Shown here one piece after another: positions 18,150-27,102 of a stretch of 64,000 bases of DNA. A program made the translations under genes and the position numbers. This stretch comes from Rhizobium tumorigenes (GTDB lineage Bacteria; Pseudomonadota; Alphaproteobacteria; Rhizobiales; Rhizobiaceae). The stretch lies in assembly GCF_003240565.2 (NCBI RefSeq), contig NZ_CP117259.1, positions 186,001-250,000 of the forward strand. The letters are read 5' to 3'. Every line of letters begins with the position of its first letter. Positions within the stretch are counted from its first letter, which is position 1. Under the pieces are notes generated by a model. The model saw only the letters and a list, made by a program, of their open reading frames with translations. It did not search any database and had not been told where the DNA came from.

Positions 18150-19462
18150 TGTCGACATCCTTTCTGTCTCCTCCCAATGCCGGACGCTTCGTGCTCAGTC
18201 ATGCGACATTGCCGGCAGTTGCCGTCGAGGGTTTTGCCGCGGCGTCCGACGATGGCCTCATGAAGGCCGACATCGTCATCCACGACGGCCTGATCGATGC
18301 GATCCTGCCGCCGGGCACCGCGCCCGTGGAACTCGCGTGGTCCGACCTCAAGGACGGCATGGTCTGGCCGTGCTTTGCCGATATCCACACCCATCTCGAC
18401 AAGGGCCATATCTCCGCCCGCCACGCCAATCCGGACGGCACCTTTGCCGGTGCACTCGATGCAGTACGCACCGATCGCGAGGCCCACTGGTCCTCGGACG
18501 ATGTCCGGAAGCGGATGGAGTTCTCCCTGCGCTCGGCCTATGCCCACGGAACCAGCCTGATCCGCACCCATCTGGATTCGCTGAGCCCCCAGCATCGGAT
18601 CTCCTTCGAGGTCTTCGACGAGGTTCGCGATGCTTGGAAGGACAAGATTGCGCTCCAGGCCGTCGCCCTCTTCCCGATGGATGCTATGGCCGATGCTGCC
18701 TATTTCGCCGACCTCGTTGCCGTCGTGCGGGAAAAGCGCGGCCTTCTCGGCGGCGTCCCGCAAATGAGCGCCGATCTCACCTGGCAACTCGACACACTGT
18801 TTCGGGCCGCAGCCGAGAACGGGCTCGATGTCGACCTGCATGTCGACGAGACCGACGATCCCGCCGCCGAAACCCTGAAGGCCGTTGCCGAGGCCGTCCT
18901 GCGCAACCGTTTCACCGGCAAGGTGACGGCCGGCCATTGCTGCTCGCTTGCCCGCCAGGACGAGGAGACCGCACGCCGCACGGTCGGGCTGGTGGCAGAG
19001 GCCCGACTGTCGATCATCTCGCTGCCAATGTGCAACATGTACCTCCAGGACCGCTACCCGGACCGCACGCCGCGCTGGCGCGGCGTAACGCTGTTCAAGG
19101 AACTAGCCGCAGCCGGCGTCGCTACTGCCGTTGCTTCCGACAACACACGCGATCCCTTCTATGCCTACGGCGATCTCGATCCCGTCGAGGTGTTCCGCGA
19201 GGCGGTGCGGATCATCCACCTCGACCATCCCTTGGACACTGCCGCCCGCGTCGTCACCACATCGGCGGCCTCCATTGTCGGACGTCCGGATATGGCCCGT
19301 ATCGCCGTCGGCGCGCCGGCCGACCTTGTCCTCTTCAGTGCCCGTCGCTGGAGCGAATTTCTCTCGAGGCCGCAATCCGATCGCGTTGTGCTCAGGCGCG
19401 GCAAGATGATCGATCGGAACCTGCCTGATTACCGTGAACTCGATAGCGTCGTTGGAGCCTGA
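18149..19462 (+). CDS. Cytosine-deaminase-like amidohydrolase
   Basis: A 437-residue member of the amidohydrolase superfamily closest to cytosine deaminase (CodA/AtzC group). Metal and catalytic motifs are HTHLDKGH, HVDETDD, TAGHCCSLA and the late Asp in ASDNTRDPFYAYGD. Such enzymes deaminate or hydrolyse ring C-N bonds of pyrimidines, creatinine, triazines or hydantoins. The one-base overlap with the importer permease says the substrate is probably the imported compound or an early product. True cytosine deaminase is possible, but the surrounding oxidases suggest a longer pathway. Confidence 0.82.
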   Translation: MSTSFLSPPNAGRFVLSHATLPAVAVEGFAAASDDGLMKADIVIHDGLIDAILPPGTAPVELAWSDLKDGMVWPCFADIHTHLDKGHISARHANPDGTFAGALDAVRTDREAHWSSDDVRKRMEFSLRSAYAHGTSLIRTHLDSLSPQHRISFEVFDEVRDAWKDKIALQAVALFPMDAMADAAYFADLVAVVREKRGLLGGVPQMSADLTWQLDTLFRAAAENGLDVDLHVDETDDPAAETLKAVAEAVLRNRFTGKVTAGHCCSLARQDEETARRTVGLVAEARLSIISLPMCNMYLQDRYPDRTPRWRGVTLFKELAAAGVATAVASDNTRDPFYAYGDLDPVEVFREAVRIIHLDHPLDTAARVVTTSAASIVGRPDMARIAVGAPADLVLFSARRWSEFLSRPQSDRVVLRRGKMIDRNLPDYRELDSVVGA

Positions 19463-19463
19463 C

Positions 19464-20870
19464 ATGCCGGATTATCAGCTGATCAAACAGGAACTCGAAG
19501 GCATCGCGGTCGAGGATAATCCTGCGCTGGTGCGCCAGAAAAGCCGCGACTTCTTCTGGTATTCGCCGATCCTCAAGGCGCAGCTCGACAACGTGACCGC
19601 CGATCTGGTGGTGACGCCGAAGTCCGAGGCCGAGGTCATCCGGACCCTGAAAGTGGCTTTCGCCCATGGCGTGCCGGTGACCCCGCGCGGCGCCGGCACC
19701 GGCAACTACGGACAGGCCATGCCGCTTTCCGGCGGTATCGTCCTCAATCTCGCCGGCATGGACAAGATCAAGGAAATCCATCCCGGCCGCGTCATTTGCG
19801 AGCCCGGCATTGTCATCGCCGATCTCGACAAGCAGACCAAGGCCCATTCCGGCCAGGAGTTGCGCTTCCATCCCTCGACCAAGCAGACGGCTACCATTGG
19901 CGGCTTCATCGCCGGTGGCTCCGGCGGCGTCGGCTCGATTACCTGGGGCGGTCTTCGCGATATCGGCAATATCCTGCGGCTGCGGGTGGTGACGATGGAG
20001 GCCGAACCCCGCGTCCTCGACCTCACCGGCTGGGACCTGCAGAAGGTCAGCCATGCCTATGGCACCAACGGCATCATCACCGAGATCGAAATGCCGCTGG
20101 CGCCGGCCTACGACTGGATCGACGTCCTGGTCGGCTACGACGACTTCATGGCGTCGGTGCGCTTTTCGGATGCGCTGGCGAAATGCAACGGCATCCTTGT
20201 CAAGGAAATCGCCCCGATCGCGGCGCCTATCCCTTACGACTACTTCACCCGCCACAAACCCTACATCCGCGAGGGCCAGTCCGTCGTGGTGCTGATGATC
20301 GCACCCCACTCGATGGACGCCTTCCTCGCCTTCGCAGCGTCGCAGAAGGCCGAGGTGATCTTTCGCTCCGACACGGTCGAAAGCATGAAGGGCATCCCGC
20401 ACGCCTATGAGCTTGCCTGGAACCACACGACGCTGCGCGCTTTGAAGGTCGATCCCGGTCTCACCTACCTCCAGATCCAGTATCCCGGCCCCGACCACGT
20501 CGCGAAGGTGGCCGAGATGACTGCGATCTTCGGCGACGAAGTGCCCGGTCATCTCGAATTCATGCGGTTTGATGGCCAGGTCCAGTGCTCCGGCCTGCCG
20601 CTGGTGCGCTACACGACGGAGGCGCGGCTGGAGGAGATTATCCAGATCCACCAGGATCACGGTTGCCCGGTCTTCAATCCGCACCGCTACACGCTGGAGG
20701 AAGGCGGCATGAAGCGCACCGACAAGATACAGCTGGCCTTCAAGCACGAGACGGACCCGAAGGGCCTGCTCAATCCCGGCAAGATGATTGCCTGGGACAA
20801 TCCGGATTTCGATTTTACTGCCGGCAAGAATTATCTGTTCCCGGGTTTGGCAAGCGTCATGGAGGGGTAA
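19464..20870 (+). CDS. FAD-binding oxidase (GlcD / VAO superfamily)
   Basis: A 468-residue flavoprotein with an N-terminal PCMH-type FAD domain (PRGAGTGNYGQAMPLSGG, then GSGGVGSITWGGLRDIGN) and a C-terminal FAD-oxidase domain ending in the typical DPKGLLNPGKMI. Relatives oxidise 2-hydroxyacids, aldehydes or ring carbons. The ATG at 19464 starts one base after the amidohydrolase stop, with GGAG at 6 bases; an in-frame start 30 bases earlier would overlap that gene. It may oxidise an intermediate of the heterocycle pathway; the substrate is unknown. Confidence 0.82.
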   Translation: MPDYQLIKQELEGIAVEDNPALVRQKSRDFFWYSPILKAQLDNVTADLVVTPKSEAEVIRTLKVAFAHGVPVTPRGAGTGNYGQAMPLSGGIVLNLAGMDKIKEIHPGRVICEPGIVIADLDKQTKAHSGQELRFHPSTKQTATIGGFIAGGSGGVGSITWGGLRDIGNILRLRVVTMEAEPRVLDLTGWDLQKVSHAYGTNGIITEIEMPLAPAYDWIDVLVGYDDFMASVRFSDALAKCNGILVKEIAPIAAPIPYDYFTRHKPYIREGQSVVVLMIAPHSMDAFLAFAASQKAEVIFRSDTVESMKGIPHAYELAWNHTTLRALKVDPGLTYLQIQYPGPDHVAKVAEMTAIFGDEVPGHLEFMRFDGQVQCSGLPLVRYTTEARLEEIIQIHQDHGCPVFNPHRYTLEEGGMKRTDKIQLAFKHETDPKGLLNPGKMIAWDNPDFDFTAGKNYLFPGLASVMEG

Positions 20871-21451
20871 TGAGGGTTCTGGTTCTGCATTCGCATCCGG
20901 TGGAATCGAGCTATGGGGCGGCGCTTTATCGCCAGGCAGTTGAAAGCCTCGAGGCAGCCGGGCACGCAGTAGATGCCTGCGATCTCTATGCGGAGAGGTT
21001 CGATCCGGTGCTCTCGCGACAGGACCGGCTGATTTATCACGACTACCCGCAGAATACCGAACTGGTAGAGCCCTATGTCGAGCGTCTTCGGCAGGCAGAG
21101 GGTCTGGTCATCGTCACGCCGGTCTGGAACTTTGGCTTTCCGGCAATGCTGAAGGGTTATTTCGACCGCGTCTGGCTCCCCGGCGTTTCCTTCGAGCTCG
21201 TCGACGGGCAGGTGAAGTCGCGGCTTCGGCACATTCGCAAGCTGGCGGCGGTTCTGACATACGGTGCCACGCCGATGCGGGCGCTGGTCGCCGGCAACCC
21301 GCCAAAAAAAATCGTCACGCGGGTGCTGCGCGCGCAGATCAATCCGGTGAAGCCGGTGACGTTTCTGGCCCATTACGACATGAACAACTGCACGGAGCAG
21401 ACTCGGGCCGCGTTCATGGCAAGGGTGAAGACGGCGATGGAGCGCTTCTAG
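20870..21451 (+). CDS. Flavodoxin-fold NAD(P)H oxidoreductase (NQO1/MdaB family)
   Basis: A 193-residue protein of the flavodoxin-like NAD(P)H dehydrogenase (quinone) group. The FMN phosphate loop is VLHSHPVESSYGAAL, and VTPVWNFGFPAMLKGYFDRV is the conserved active-site block. It probably reduces a quinone or supplies reduced flavin to a partner. The ATG overlaps the stop of the FAD oxidase by one base and has GGAGG at 5 bases, making it the last gene of the operon. It converges with ridA, 15 bases apart. Confidence 0.85.
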   Translation: MRVLVLHSHPVESSYGAALYRQAVESLEAAGHAVDACDLYAERFDPVLSRQDRLIYHDYPQNTELVEPYVERLRQAEGLVIVTPVWNFGFPAMLKGYFDRVWLPGVSFELVDGQVKSRLRHIRKLAAVLTYGATPMRALVAGNPPKKIVTRVLRAQINPVKPVTFLAHYDMNNCTEQTRAAFMARVKTAMERF

Positions 21452-21466
21452 CCAGGGCGGCGCCGG

Positions 21467-21856
21467 TCAGATGACCTTGGCTGCCGTCACTTCGACTTCC
21501 ACCAGGAATTCCGGTCGCGTAAAGCCGCTGACGATGATCAGCGTCGAGACCGGCTTGGGGTCGAGCGTGTAGAGATCCCGGACAGCCATGTATGGGGCGA
21601 AGTCCTCGCGGCGGGTGACAAACCCGGAGATGCGGATGACGTCGGAAAAATCCATTCCCGCTTCGGACAGTATGGCGCCGATTGCCTGGAAGCAGAGCTC
21701 GGCCTGGGCTGTGACGCCGTCGGGGACCGTATCGTCGACGGCGATGCCCAGCTGGCCTGATGTCACCAGCAGGGAGGCGCCGGGCGGCACCAGCAGGCCG
21801 TGATTGTAATGGCCGAACGGGCGGCGAACGGAGGGTGGGTTGAATGTTTCGGCCAT
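21467..21856 (-). CDS. RidA family protein (YjgF/YER057c/UK114)
   Basis: A 129-residue RidA-like protein. RidA proteins hydrolyse reactive enamine/imine intermediates to ketones and ammonia. Family blocks include VTSGQLGI, AQAELCFQAIGAILSEAGMDFSDVIRISGF and the late SGFTRPEFLVEVEV, whose arginine corresponds to the deaminase-active Arg. The start at 21856 (MAETFNPPS) fits family N-termini and has GGGA 5 bases upstream; an ATG at 21904 is also in frame. It lies 76 bases after minE on the same strand, but the next locus (heterocycle operon, convergent) is the more likely functional partner. Confidence 0.82.
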   Translation of the reverse strand: MAETFNPPSVRRPFGHYNHGLLVPPGASLLVTSGQLGIAVDDTVPDGVTAQAELCFQAIGAILSEAGMDFSDVIRISGFVTRREDFAPYMAVRDLYTLDPKPVSTLIIVSGFTRPEFLVEVEVTAAKVI

Positions 21857-21932
21857 CGGAATCCCGTCTGATCTCACGCGCGGAAAGCAACGGCTGGGGG
21901 GCATGACCGCTTCCGGTCACGCCCCTGTTGCA

Positions 21933-22190
21933 TCACGCAGCAATCGCTGCATTGAGCGGCAATTCGACGTCGATTTCAAGCGTCGAGACGAATTCCGATC
22001 GCTCGATCTTCACCTGCACCTTGTCGTTATCGAGCTGCACATGCTTGGAGATGACCGCAAGGATCTCTTCCCTGAGCAGGGTGATCAGGTCCGAGCCGGA
22101 TGACGACCGTTCGTGGGCAAGAAGCAGCTGCAGCCGTTCGCGGGCGGCAGGAGCTGTTCTCTGCCGGTTAAAAAGCTTGAAAATGTTCAT
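21933..22190 (-). CDS. minE: Cell division topological specificity factor MinE
   Basis: An 85-residue MinE. It begins with the membrane-targeting helix [13 protein letters not shown], followed by the MinD-binding region ([14 protein letters not shown]) and the dimerising beta domain ([37 protein letters not shown]). MinE drives the MinCD oscillation that restricts FtsZ rings to midcell. Its ATG overlaps the minD stop by four bases (ATGA). Confidence 0.97.
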   Translation of the reverse strand: MNIFKLFNRQRTAPAARERLQLLLAHERSSSGSDLITLLREEILAVISKHVQLDNDKVQVKIERSEFVSTLEIDVELPLNAAIAA

Positions 22191-23002
22191 GCTGCTCTCC
22201 GACCGAAAAGCTTGTCGAAAATATTGCGCTTGTCGCTCGGCATTGCGATCGGCAAGGCTTCGCCGGCAAGACGGCGGGCGGCGTCGAAATAGGCCATGGC
22301 AGCGGCACTGCGGCTTTCGGCGATGGTCACGGGCGCGCCGACATTCGAGGCGCGCAGCACGTCCATGCTTTCCGGAATGATGCCGAGCAGCGGGATGGAA
22401 AGGATTTCCAGGACGTCCTCGACCTTCAGCATGTCACCGCGTTCGGCGCGGTTGGCGTCATAACGGGTCAGCAGCAGGTGCTTTTCCATCCGCTCGCCGC
22501 GCTCTGCCTTGGCGGTCTTTGAATCCAGCAGGCCGATGATGCGATCGCTGTCGCGCACCGACGAGACTTCCGGATTGGTGACGACTACGGCAACGTCGGC
22601 ATGGCGCATGGCAAGCGTAGCACCGCGCTCGATACCGGCCGGGCTGTCGCAGATGATCCAGTCGAAATGGCGCTTCAGATCGGTGATGACGCGCTCGACG
22701 CCTTCTTCCGTCAGATTGTCCTTGTCGCGGGTCTGGGAGGCCGGCAGCAGGAACAGGTTTTCAAGCCGCTTGTCGCGGATCAGCGCCTGCGTCAGCTTGG
22801 CATCGCCCTGGATGACGTTGATGAGGTCATAGACCACCCGGCGCTCGGCGCCCATGATGAGGTCGAGGTTTCTGAGCCCGACGTCGAAATCGACGACTAC
22901 GACCTTCTCGTTGCGCTGTGCCAGGGCTGCCCCCAGAGCTGCAGTCGACGTGGTCTTGCCAACTCCGCCCTTGCCCGATGTTACGACGACGACTTTCCCC
23001 AT
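22187..23002 (-). CDS. minD: Septum site-determining protein MinD
   Basis: A 271-residue ParA/MinD-type ATPase. The deviant Walker [10 protein letters not shown] is at residues 10-18, followed by [27 protein letters not shown] and [16 protein letters not shown]. The C-terminal amphipathic helix [12 protein letters not shown] is the membrane-targeting sequence. It recruits MinC to the membrane and is released by MinE. AGGAG lies 6 bases before the ATG. The operon order is minC-minD-minE. Confidence 0.97.
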   Translation of the reverse strand: MGKVVVVTSGKGGVGKTTSTAALGAALAQRNEKVVVVDFDVGLRNLDLIMGAERRVVYDLINVIQGDAKLTQALIRDKRLENLFLLPASQTRDKDNLTEEGVERVITDLKRHFDWIICDSPAGIERGATLAMRHADVAVVVTNPEVSSVRDSDRIIGLLDSKTAKAERGERMEKHLLLTRYDANRAERGDMLKVEDVLEILSIPLLGIIPESMDVLRASNVGAPVTIAESRSAAAMAYFDAARRLAGEALPIAMPSDKRNIFDKLFGRRAA

Positions 23003-23035
23003 CTCGCTCTCCTTACGTCCCTGCCGGCATCCGGC

Positions 23036-23758
23036 TTAATTGAGTTTCTCTGCCATGATCCTGTCGTCCTCGAGCCAGAGTTGCACGGCTTGCCCGTGAA
23101 GCTCTGGAGCGAGGTCCTCCGCCATCTTGTAGACGCCGTCGATCGCGACCAGTTCGGCCTCGAGTTTCCGACAAAAGATCCGTGCGGAGGCGTGTCCGAC
23201 CGAGCCCGCCATGACGCGGCCTCTGAGTGTTCCGTAGATGTGCACCGATCCACCGGCGACGATTTCGGCGCCTGAGGCGACCGAGCCGATGACGGTGACG
23301 TCACCTTCCGGAAAGATCACCGACTGGCCGGAGCGGACCGGCTCGCGGATGACCAGCGATTGCGTTGCCGGGCGCGGCTCGGTCACCACCGGCTTGGCGG
23401 GTGCATCGGCGTCCGGCTCCTTCGAGGCAACCTCGAAGTCGGCAACGGGACGGCCGCCTTTCAGCGCCGGCGGCATACCCGGCCCCAGGATCGACGGACG
23501 TCCGCCCTCGATGCCCATGATGCTGACATTACGGCCGGACAGTTCAGCAATCAAAGCCTTCAGCTGTGCCCGGTCTATCGGCAGGTCCGTCACGTCGAGG
23601 ACGACGGGACGTCCCAGAAAAAAGCCTGCAGAGCGCGCGGCCAGATCGTCCAGCCTGATCAGCCAGTCGTCAAACGGCAGGTCAGGGGATAGCATGACCG
23701 CAAGAAACGAGCGGCCTTTAATGCGAATCGAGCGAGCATCTGTTAGCAATTTGGTCAT
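23036..23758 (-). CDS. minC: Septum site-determining protein MinC
   Basis: A 240-residue FtsZ-assembly inhibitor. The N-terminal domain (IRIKGRSFLAVMLSPDLPFDDW) is joined by a variable linker to the C-terminal beta-helix domain (SGQSVIFPEGDVTVIGSVA, AGGSVHIYGTLRGRVMAG), which dimerises and binds MinD. The start at 23758 (MTKLLTDARSI) matches rhizobial MinC; the frame is open for another 110 codons upstream without homology. No strong Shine-Dalgarno is visible. The gene is divergent from an SDR gene across 285 bases. Confidence 0.94.
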   Translation of the reverse strand: MTKLLTDARSIRIKGRSFLAVMLSPDLPFDDWLIRLDDLAARSAGFFLGRPVVLDVTDLPIDRAQLKALIAELSGRNVSIMGIEGGRPSILGPGMPPALKGGRPVADFEVASKEPDADAPAKPVVTEPRPATQSLVIREPVRSGQSVIFPEGDVTVIGSVASGAEIVAGGSVHIYGTLRGRVMAGSVGHASARIFCRKLEAELVAIDGVYKMAEDLAPELHGQAVQLWLEDDRIMAEKLN

Positions 23759-23929
23759 CTGCGTTAAGAATTCATTGACGATGTTTAATGGCGATTTGGT
23801 TAACAGAGTGTTAATTTCATCCTCGTGCCGGCCGTCGGAGCACGAAATTTTCGGCAATGGTGCAAGTGTGCTCCAACTGCCCTGGCAGCAGCAGGGAGAG
23901 CCGGTCAGGCGCAACCGTCGAGAACCGTG

Positions 23930-23957
23930 GCAATGCTTGCAAAATGCATTGCTTTTT
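23930..23957 (+). terminator. Terminator-like hairpin in the minC / SDR intergenic region
   Basis: GCAATGC (23930-23936) and GCATTGC (23946-23952) pair perfectly around a 9-base loop and are followed by five T residues, the form of a weak intrinsic terminator on the + strand. No protein gene ends just before it: minC runs the other way from 23758, and the SDR gene starts 90 bases downstream. It could end a short untranslated RNA or a leader transcript, or be coincidental. Confidence 0.35.
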
Positions 23958-24043
23958 CGCATCAAACGTCTGCAAGTCGTGCCATGTCCAATGCTCGTGG
24001 CGACAGCGTCAAGGCTTCCTGAAATTACGGTGGGTGGAAAGAA

Positions 24044-24775
24044 ATGACCAGAAATATCATGTTGTTGACCGGCGCAAGCCGTGGCATCGGGCACGCGACG
24101 GTCAAATTCTTCACGGAAAAAGGCTGGCAGATCCTGACGGTGTCGCGACAGTCGTCAGAGGACTGCCCATGGCCGGCTGCACGGGAAAGCCACATCCAGG
24201 CGGATCTGTCGGAACTCGACCAGATCGAGCGCCTTGCCGCCACGGTGCGCGCAAGGTTGCCGGAGGGCGCGCTGCATGCGCTGGTCAACAATGCCGGCAT
24301 ATCGCCGAAGGGTCCGGATCAGACCCGGCTCGGCGTCAGCGCGACCGATGCGCAGACGTGGACGAAAGTTATGAATGTCAATCTCATCTCGATAGCCCTG
24401 CTGGCGCGCGAGCTTCGCCCCGAACTGGAAAGGGCCAAGGGTTCGATCGTCAACGTCACCTCCATCGCCGGCTCGCGCGTCCACCCGTTTGCGGGCGTCG
24501 CCTATGCCGCCTCGAAAGCCGGTCTGGCGTCCCTGACCCGCGAACTGGCCCATGAATTCGCCCCGATGGGTATCCGCGCCAATGCCATTGCTCCCGGCGA
24601 GATCGCCACCTCGATGCTGTCGCCCGGGACAGACGACATCGTCAGACGCGATGTGCCGATGGGACGGCTGGGTTCGCCGATGGAAGTTGCGGAGACGATC
24701 CACTTCCTCTGCACCGCCGCCTCATCCTATATCAACGGCGCTGAAATCCACATCAGTGGCGGGCAGCACGTCTGA
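24044..24775 (+). CDS. Short-chain dehydrogenase/reductase (SDR) family oxidoreductase
   Basis: A 243-residue classical SDR. The cofactor motif is TGASRGIG (residues 9-16), the NNAG motif is present, and the catalytic Ser...Tyr-x-x-x-Lys is seen as VTSIAGS and YAASK. The C-terminal ISGGQHV is typical of FabG-like members. Substrate and direction are unknown. It is a single gene with a minC-divergent promoter; a small conserved-looking gene follows 93 bases later. Confidence 0.85.
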   Translation: MTRNIMLLTGASRGIGHATVKFFTEKGWQILTVSRQSSEDCPWPAARESHIQADLSELDQIERLAATVRARLPEGALHALVNNAGISPKGPDQTRLGVSATDAQTWTKVMNVNLISIALLARELRPELERAKGSIVNVTSIAGSRVHPFAGVAYAASKAGLASLTRELAHEFAPMGIRANAIAPGEIATSMLSPGTDDIVRRDVPMGRLGSPMEVAETIHFLCTAASSYINGAEIHISGGQHV

Positions 24776-24868
24776 GGCTGGTCTTTTCGCTGCACGGGCT
24801 TACATGCCAAGGACGACAGAACTGCGCCGTCCGGTCGGAATGGTACCAGCTGCCAAGAGGAGAAATCC

Positions 24869-25084
24869 ATGCAGAAATTCAAGATCGCCGTTATCCGCGA
24901 GATCGAAGCAGACAGTGCCGATGAAGCAGCGTTGCTGATGTATCAGGAACTCAGCAAGGAGGCGGCGCCGCTTGTGTACGCGGTGATGGAAGGCACGCAG
25001 GCGTCCGGGGAAATCGTTCTCGATCGCAAGTCGGCGGAGGAATTTGCCGAGATCGACCATACAGCCGATCCAGGAAACTGGTAG
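24869..25084 (+). CDS. Small hypothetical protein (71 aa)
   Basis: A 71-residue acidic protein of no recognised family. A strong GAGGAG lies 7 bases before the ATG. The pattern (MQKFKIAVIREIEADSADEA, then LMYQELS, then LVYAVMEG, then FAEIDHTADPGNW) suggests a small alpha/beta fold, with no signal or membrane segment. Function unknown; it may be co-transcribed with the SDR gene or stand alone. Confidence 0.6.
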   Translation: MQKFKIAVIREIEADSADEAALLMYQELSKEAAPLVYAVMEGTQASGEIVLDRKSAEEFAEIDHTADPGNW

Positions 25085-25120
25085 CGGGTCCGCAAGTCGG
25101 AACCCGCCGACCTGCAGCTT

Positions 25121-25900
25121 TTAGTTAAGCGGCCCGGAGATTGCGAAATCCGGGCGTTCTCTCGGCACGACGACCTTCTGCGGCACCGTGAATGCGGTAT
25201 CGATCGGCTTCATTGAAGTCGGAGCGAACGCTGTTGCGGCGGTAAAGGCCGGGACCGGGCCTGTGGCTGGCAGCAGGTGATCGAACTGCGGCGACGTGAT
25301 CTGCTCGGAAGCCTGCTGGTTGCCGACGTAGTTCATAGCGACTTCATAGGCCGGCAGTGGCGGCGGCGTCTCGAGGGTGCCATCCTTGGCACGCTTCTCG
25401 TAGAATGCATTCCCGCCTGCGACGGCGACGTAGTGCATGTTGCCGTAAGGGTATTTAAGGCCCTGCGTATGGAAGAACATCGCGCTCTCGAGGGCTGGAT
25501 GCCGCTCGCCATGCAGGATGGCATCGGCTGCCGCATCGAGGGTCGGCTCGGCCTGGTCCTTGATGACGACTTTCATGACGCCAGGTGCAAACTGTTTTTC
25601 CTGGCCTACAACGCCGCAGATGGTCTTGGGATAGGCCGGCGATGTCAGGCGATTGGCAACGACGGTGCCGACTGCCAGATAGCCGTCTGGGTCGGAGGCC
25701 AGCGATTCCGCATACATGGCCCGTTTCAGGCATTCGCGGTCTTCGCGGGTGTAATTGTAGGTGACCTTGACGCCGTTGGCTGTCTTGGTACGGGTAACTG
25801 GCTTCGTCTCGGGCTTAGGCATGGTCGTGCACCCTGCCATTGTCAGTCCGACAACAAAAATCCCCACGAAGGATTTCATCCAATCACTATGCGTCCGCAA
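25121..25900 (-). CDS. SleB/CwlJ-type cell wall hydrolase, probable lipoprotein
   Basis: A roughly 260-residue envelope protein. A lipoprotein signal (FVGIFVVGLTMAGC) precedes a hydrolase_2 domain with REDRECLKRAMYAES (probable catalytic Glu), GYLAVGTVVANRLTSPAYPKTICGVV, QFAPGV and the late AGGNAFYEK. These enzymes cleave peptidoglycan glycan strands; despite the sporulation name, they are common in alphaproteobacteria as growth or division hydrolases. The start is uncertain. TTG at 25900 has AGGAGG about 9 bases upstream, whereas ATG at 25879 lacks a site. The C-terminal 70 residues are Pro/Ala/Thr rich. Confidence 0.82.
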   Translation of the reverse strand: MRTHSDWMKSFVGIFVVGLTMAGCTTMPKPETKPVTRTKTANGVKVTYNYTREDRECLKRAMYAESLASDPDGYLAVGTVVANRLTSPAYPKTICGVVGQEKQFAPGVMKVVIKDQAEPTLDAAADAILHGERHPALESAMFFHTQGLKYPYGNMHYVAVAGGNAFYEKRAKDGTLETPPPLPAYEVAMNYVGNQQASEQITSPQFDHLLPATGPVPAFTAATAFAPTSMKPIDTAFTVPQKVVVPRERPDFAISGPLN

Positions 25901-26151
25901 CGGCAGGTGCCTCCTGTTTGGTATGGCCAATACTTGTATCGACGCAACGTCTTAACAAAAACTTTACGTATTCCAAATTCATTTTTTCCGAGACGTCGTT
26001 TTTTGAATTTTTCTTCTGGTTCTCCGGGTTTTTCGCGAACGCGGCCCTGACTATTTTTTGGCGTCGACGAAGCCGGCAGCTTCCAGAATCGAGGTCGTGG
26101 TGATTCGCCGTCACACCGGCGCTGGCCTTGCGGGCGGTTGACGCAGGGCGG

Positions 26152-26187
26152 CGTGGCCGGCGATCATCGAGGTGTTCGCCGGCCACG
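26152..26187 (-). terminator. GC-rich hairpin downstream of the phosphatase gene
   Basis: An 11-base perfect inverted repeat, CGTGGCCGGCG (26152-26162) and CGCCGGCCACG (26177-26187), with a 14-base loop lies 6 bases beyond the phosphatase stop codon on the minus strand. No T run follows, so it may terminate poorly but could stabilise the 3' end. Confidence 0.5.
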
Positions 26188-26193
26188 GAAGCG

Positions 26194-26766
26194 TCACTCC
26201 GCCATGTCGACTTCGCGCTGGCGTCCCAGCGTCTTCATCCATGTGCCGACGTCGGGGGTCGTTGCCAGCTGCACGGCGTAGTGGCGGCGCAGCGCGGCTG
26301 TGAGCTTGCCCGCGCGATCGAGCTGTTCGTCGGCGTAGCTGATCATCAGCGAGTTCGGCCAGGCTTGCGGGCGGATGCGGCGGAGCGTTTCGAAGACGTG
26401 ATCTTCCGCCTCTTCCGGATGCGCCTGGGCCATGATCGCCACCATCGCGGCGGTCGAGCGCGACACGCCCATATGGCAATGGACCAGCAGGGAGCCGAAG
26501 GAGTTGCTCTCGGTCTCGACGAGATGGCCGAACTCGAGAATGGATTTCATGTGCGATTTCTCCGGCAGGATCATGCCGGGCTTTGGCTCGATGATGTCGT
26601 GCATCTTCAAAACCAGGCGCCGCGTGCTGCCATAGGCTTCGAAATGCTCCATTTCCGGAAGCTCCGGATCTACCAGGGACAGGACATGGGTGATGCCATG
26701 TCCGGAGCGCGCCGCCAGTTCGTCGATGCCGCAGATATACCGCTTGGGTAGATTCAAGGTTTTCAT
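26194..26766 (-). CDS. Tyrosine/dual-specificity protein phosphatase-like protein
   Basis: A 190-residue protein with the cysteine phosphatase P-loop HCHMGVSRS (Cys97 to Arg103, CX5R), preceded by a general-acid candidate region around LKMHDIIEP (Asp57). Many alphaproteobacteria encode this short family, sometimes called protein-tyrosine-phosphatase-like. No signal peptide is seen, so it is probably cytoplasmic. The ATG at 26766 (MKTLNLPKRYI) fits the domain; an overlapping frame to 26812 is a shadow. The substrate is unknown, and no tyrosine kinase gene is in the window. Confidence 0.82.
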   Translation of the reverse strand: MKTLNLPKRYICGIDELAARSGHGITHVLSLVDPELPEMEHFEAYGSTRRLVLKMHDIIEPKPGMILPEKSHMKSILEFGHLVETESNSFGSLLVHCHMGVSRSTAAMVAIMAQAHPEEAEDHVFETLRRIRPQAWPNSLMISYADEQLDRAGKLTAALRRHYAVQLATTPDVGTWMKTLGRQREVDMAE

Positions 26767-27102
26767 GCGCAGTTCCTTTGCTGTCGAGGGCGACGTTCCG
26801 GACGGGTTTCATCTGTCAACGCGATAAACTTAAGACACTTTCGCGTCGTCGCCGACCCCCAAATATCAGAAATTGAAGAAATGCTGCGGCTCCCTTCAAA
26901 TCTCCCCCGGGAATGCGAGCGCTGAGTGACAATCTGAAGCCTCGGGCAAAAAGGGGGCGACGCAACATACAAAATCTGGCATTGATTCTGTGAGCAAATC
27001 ACCCGGAAATGCGGTCGAGCTGATTGCCGTTCGTCGCTAGCCATTGCTTTTCGTTGTCCGGCCACGTCCGGTCCTGCTGATGTCAATCACAGATATGGAA
27101 TC
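26767..27102. other. Intergenic region between divergent phosphatase and EamA genes
   Basis: 336 bases without a recognisable gene. It must hold both divergent promoters. I looked for a sigma54 site and for inverted repeats and found none convincing. Composition is less GC-rich than the neighbouring genes, as expected for a promoter region. Confidence 0.5.

Noticed and set aside
26111..26812. A 233-codon minus-strand frame overlapping the phosphatase gene
   Set aside because: Overlaps the CX5R phosphatase in another frame and shows no domain.
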